Below are positions 63,042 through 64,000 of a stretch of 64,000 bases of DNA, piece after piece. The notes beneath the pieces are model-generated. The model had not been told where the DNA came from, searched no databases, and saw only the letters and a program-made list of their open reading frames with translations. Positions within the stretch are counted from its first letter, which is position 1, and each line of letters begins with the position of its first letter. The position numbers and the translations under genes are program-made. Source of the stretch: UBA8524 sp964215915 (lineage in GTDB: Bacteria; Bacteroidota; Bacteroidia; UBA8524); NCBI GenBank assembly GCA_964215915.1, contig CAXPEB010000047.1, positions 62,001 to 126,000 on the forward strand, written 5' to 3'.

Positions 63042-64000
63042 ATGGAAAACCGAGTCACTTCCCTGTTTGGTATTCAATACCCCATCATTCAAGCCGGTAT
63101 GATCTGGTGCTCCGGCTGGAGGCTGGCTTCCGCCGCTGCCAATGCCGGTTGCCTGGGTCTTATCGGAGCCGGATCCATGTATCCGGAGGTCCTCCGGGAA
63201 CATATCCGCAAGTGCAAGGCTGCTACCGACAAAGCTTTTGGGGTGAATGTGCCACTGCTTTACCCGGATATCGATAAGGTTATGGAGATCATTGTGGAAG
63301 AAGGCGTGAAGGTGGTGTTCACTTCCGCTGGAAACCCCAAGACCTGGACAGGCTTCCTCAAAGAAAAGGGCATTATCGTAGTACATGTGGTCTCCAACAC
63401 CAAATTTGCCCGTAAGGCAGAAGAAGCCGGAGTGGATGCCGTGGTAGCCGAAGGGTTCGAAGCGGGCGGACATAACGGACGGGAAGAAACCACAACGCTC
63501 TGCCTGATCCCGATGGTCAAAGAGGCCGTTACGGTCCCTGTGATCGCAGCCGGAGGCATCGGTTCCGGAAGAAGCATGCTAGCCGTAAGTGCGCTTGGCG
63601 CCGATGGCGTGCAGATTGGAAGCCGCTTTGCTGCCAGCACGGAATCTTCTGCCCACGACAATTTCAAAAATGCCATTGTGGAAGCCGGTGACGGCGGAAC
63701 CCAGCTTACGCTGAAAGCATTGACCCCGGTGCGGCTCATCAAGAACAAATTTTTCCAGGAGGTTCAGGAAGCGGAAATGCGCGGTGCCGCGCCAGAAGAA
63801 CTGAAACAGTTACTGGGGCGGGCCAGGGCTAAAAAAGGCATGTTCGAAGGCGATCTGGATGAAGGAGAGTTGGAAATAGGGCAGGTTTCGGGCAGCATCC
63901 ACTCAATCAAAAACGTAGCGGAAATTGTAGAAGAACTGGTTCTTGAATACAACCAGGCGCTAACAGAACTGAGGCCCCTTAACGGAGTCTGGCGGAGTAA
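63042..64000 (+). CDS. Nitronate monooxygenase-like flavoprotein, 3' end outside window
   Basis: The frame from ATG 63042 is open to the last base, so at least 319 residues are seen. Motifs are FGIQYPIIQAGMIWCSGWRL, GLIGAGSMYPEVLREHI, FGVNVPLLYPDI, GFEAGGHNGREETTTL (FMN region; His is the family's catalytic-type residue), VIAAGGIGSGRSM and GVQIGSRFAAS. The family oxidises nitroalkanes or related nitronates with FMN; its natural substrate in bacteria is often unclear. The gap from the lipoprotein is 89 bp and divergent. Confidence 0.93.
   Translation, partial: MENRVTSLFGIQYPIIQAGMIWCSGWRLASAAANAGCLGLIGAGSMYPEVLREHIRKCKAATDKAFGVNVPLLYPDIDKVMEIIVEEGVKVVFTSAGNPKTWTGFLKEKGIIVVHVVSNTKFARKAEEAGVDAVVAEGFEAGGHNGREETTTLCLIPMVKEAVTVPVIAAGGIGSGRSMLAVSALGADGVQIGSRFAASTESSAHDNFKNAIVEAGDGGTQLTLKALTPVRLIKNKFFQEVQEAEMRGAAPEELKQLLGRARAKKGMFEGDLDEGELEIGQVSGSIHSIKNVAEIVEELVLEYNQALTELRPLNGVWRS

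Overview
The window reads as chromosomal DNA of a Bacteroidota bacterium with roughly balanced base composition; the genus cannot be told from sequence alone. The evidence is: many large secreted proteins ending in type IX secretion (T9SS) sorting domains of both type A (PNP...G.Y.L) and type B (gliding-motility-associated, AFTPNGD...NRWG...WDG); lipoproteins with short lipoboxes; a menaquinone operon; a LytS/LytTR system; little sign of Shine-Dalgarno sites; and repeated TAnnTTTG -7 promoter elements, the Bacteroidota signature. No phage, plasmid, insertion sequence, CRISPR array, rRNA or tRNA was found.

Layout. 1-9.9 kb: four cell-surface genes, namely a type B protein with seven Ig-like repeats cut by the window start, a lipoprotein with a sorting-like domain, a type A protein, and a 1506-residue zinc-protease-like type A protein. 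10.1-13.8 kb: overlapping LytTR regulator and propeller-type histidine kinase. 14.1-30.6 kb: more T9SS cargo interleaved with lipoproteins, small membrane proteins, an OmpA-like protein, a GNAT acetyltransferase and a DUF72 protein, many of unknown function. 30.7-37.8 kb: glycosyltransferase, AraC regulator, lipid-anchored cytochrome c, orphan TPR histidine kinase with a YiiX-like lipoprotein, BrkB-type membrane protein. 37.9-39.0 kb: first repeat island, holding a DUF559 nuclease-like gene between oppositely oriented G/C-rich palindromic repeats. 39.0-51.2 kb: fused 2-oxoacid dehydrogenase E1, subtilase, 2OG-Fe(II) oxygenase, beta-helix lipoprotein, comF, thiL, TerB-like gene, and an SDR-menA-menC operon. 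51.3-52.3 kb: second, gene-free mosaic repeat island. 52.4-64 kb: housekeeping genes (YqeY, ComA-like phosphosulfolactate synthase, TPR protein, radC, rpsT, glycyl-tRNA synthetase with a linked aldehyde dehydrogenase, nucleotidyltransferase, YciI-like lipoprotein) and a nitronate-monooxygenase-like gene cut by the window end.

The most unusual material is the pair of repeat islands. They share modules: a C/G-rich palindrome of about 30 bp, a CCAAAACCCAATACC box and a CCTGTCA/TGACAGG inverted repeat. In the first island they surround a predicted PD-(D/E)XK nuclease whose own C-terminus is encoded by a repeat copy. The layout recalls REP elements with their RAYT enzyme, but the enzyme family is different. 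A second point is that several genes have a TAnnTTTG element only 4-10 nt before the start codon, which suggests leaderless or nearly leaderless mRNAs.

Most genes sit in short runs. Clear translational coupling (ATGA overlaps or longer) is seen for kinase/regulator, the 18.3-19.2 kb pair, SDR-menA, and glyS-secreted protein-aldehyde dehydrogenase.
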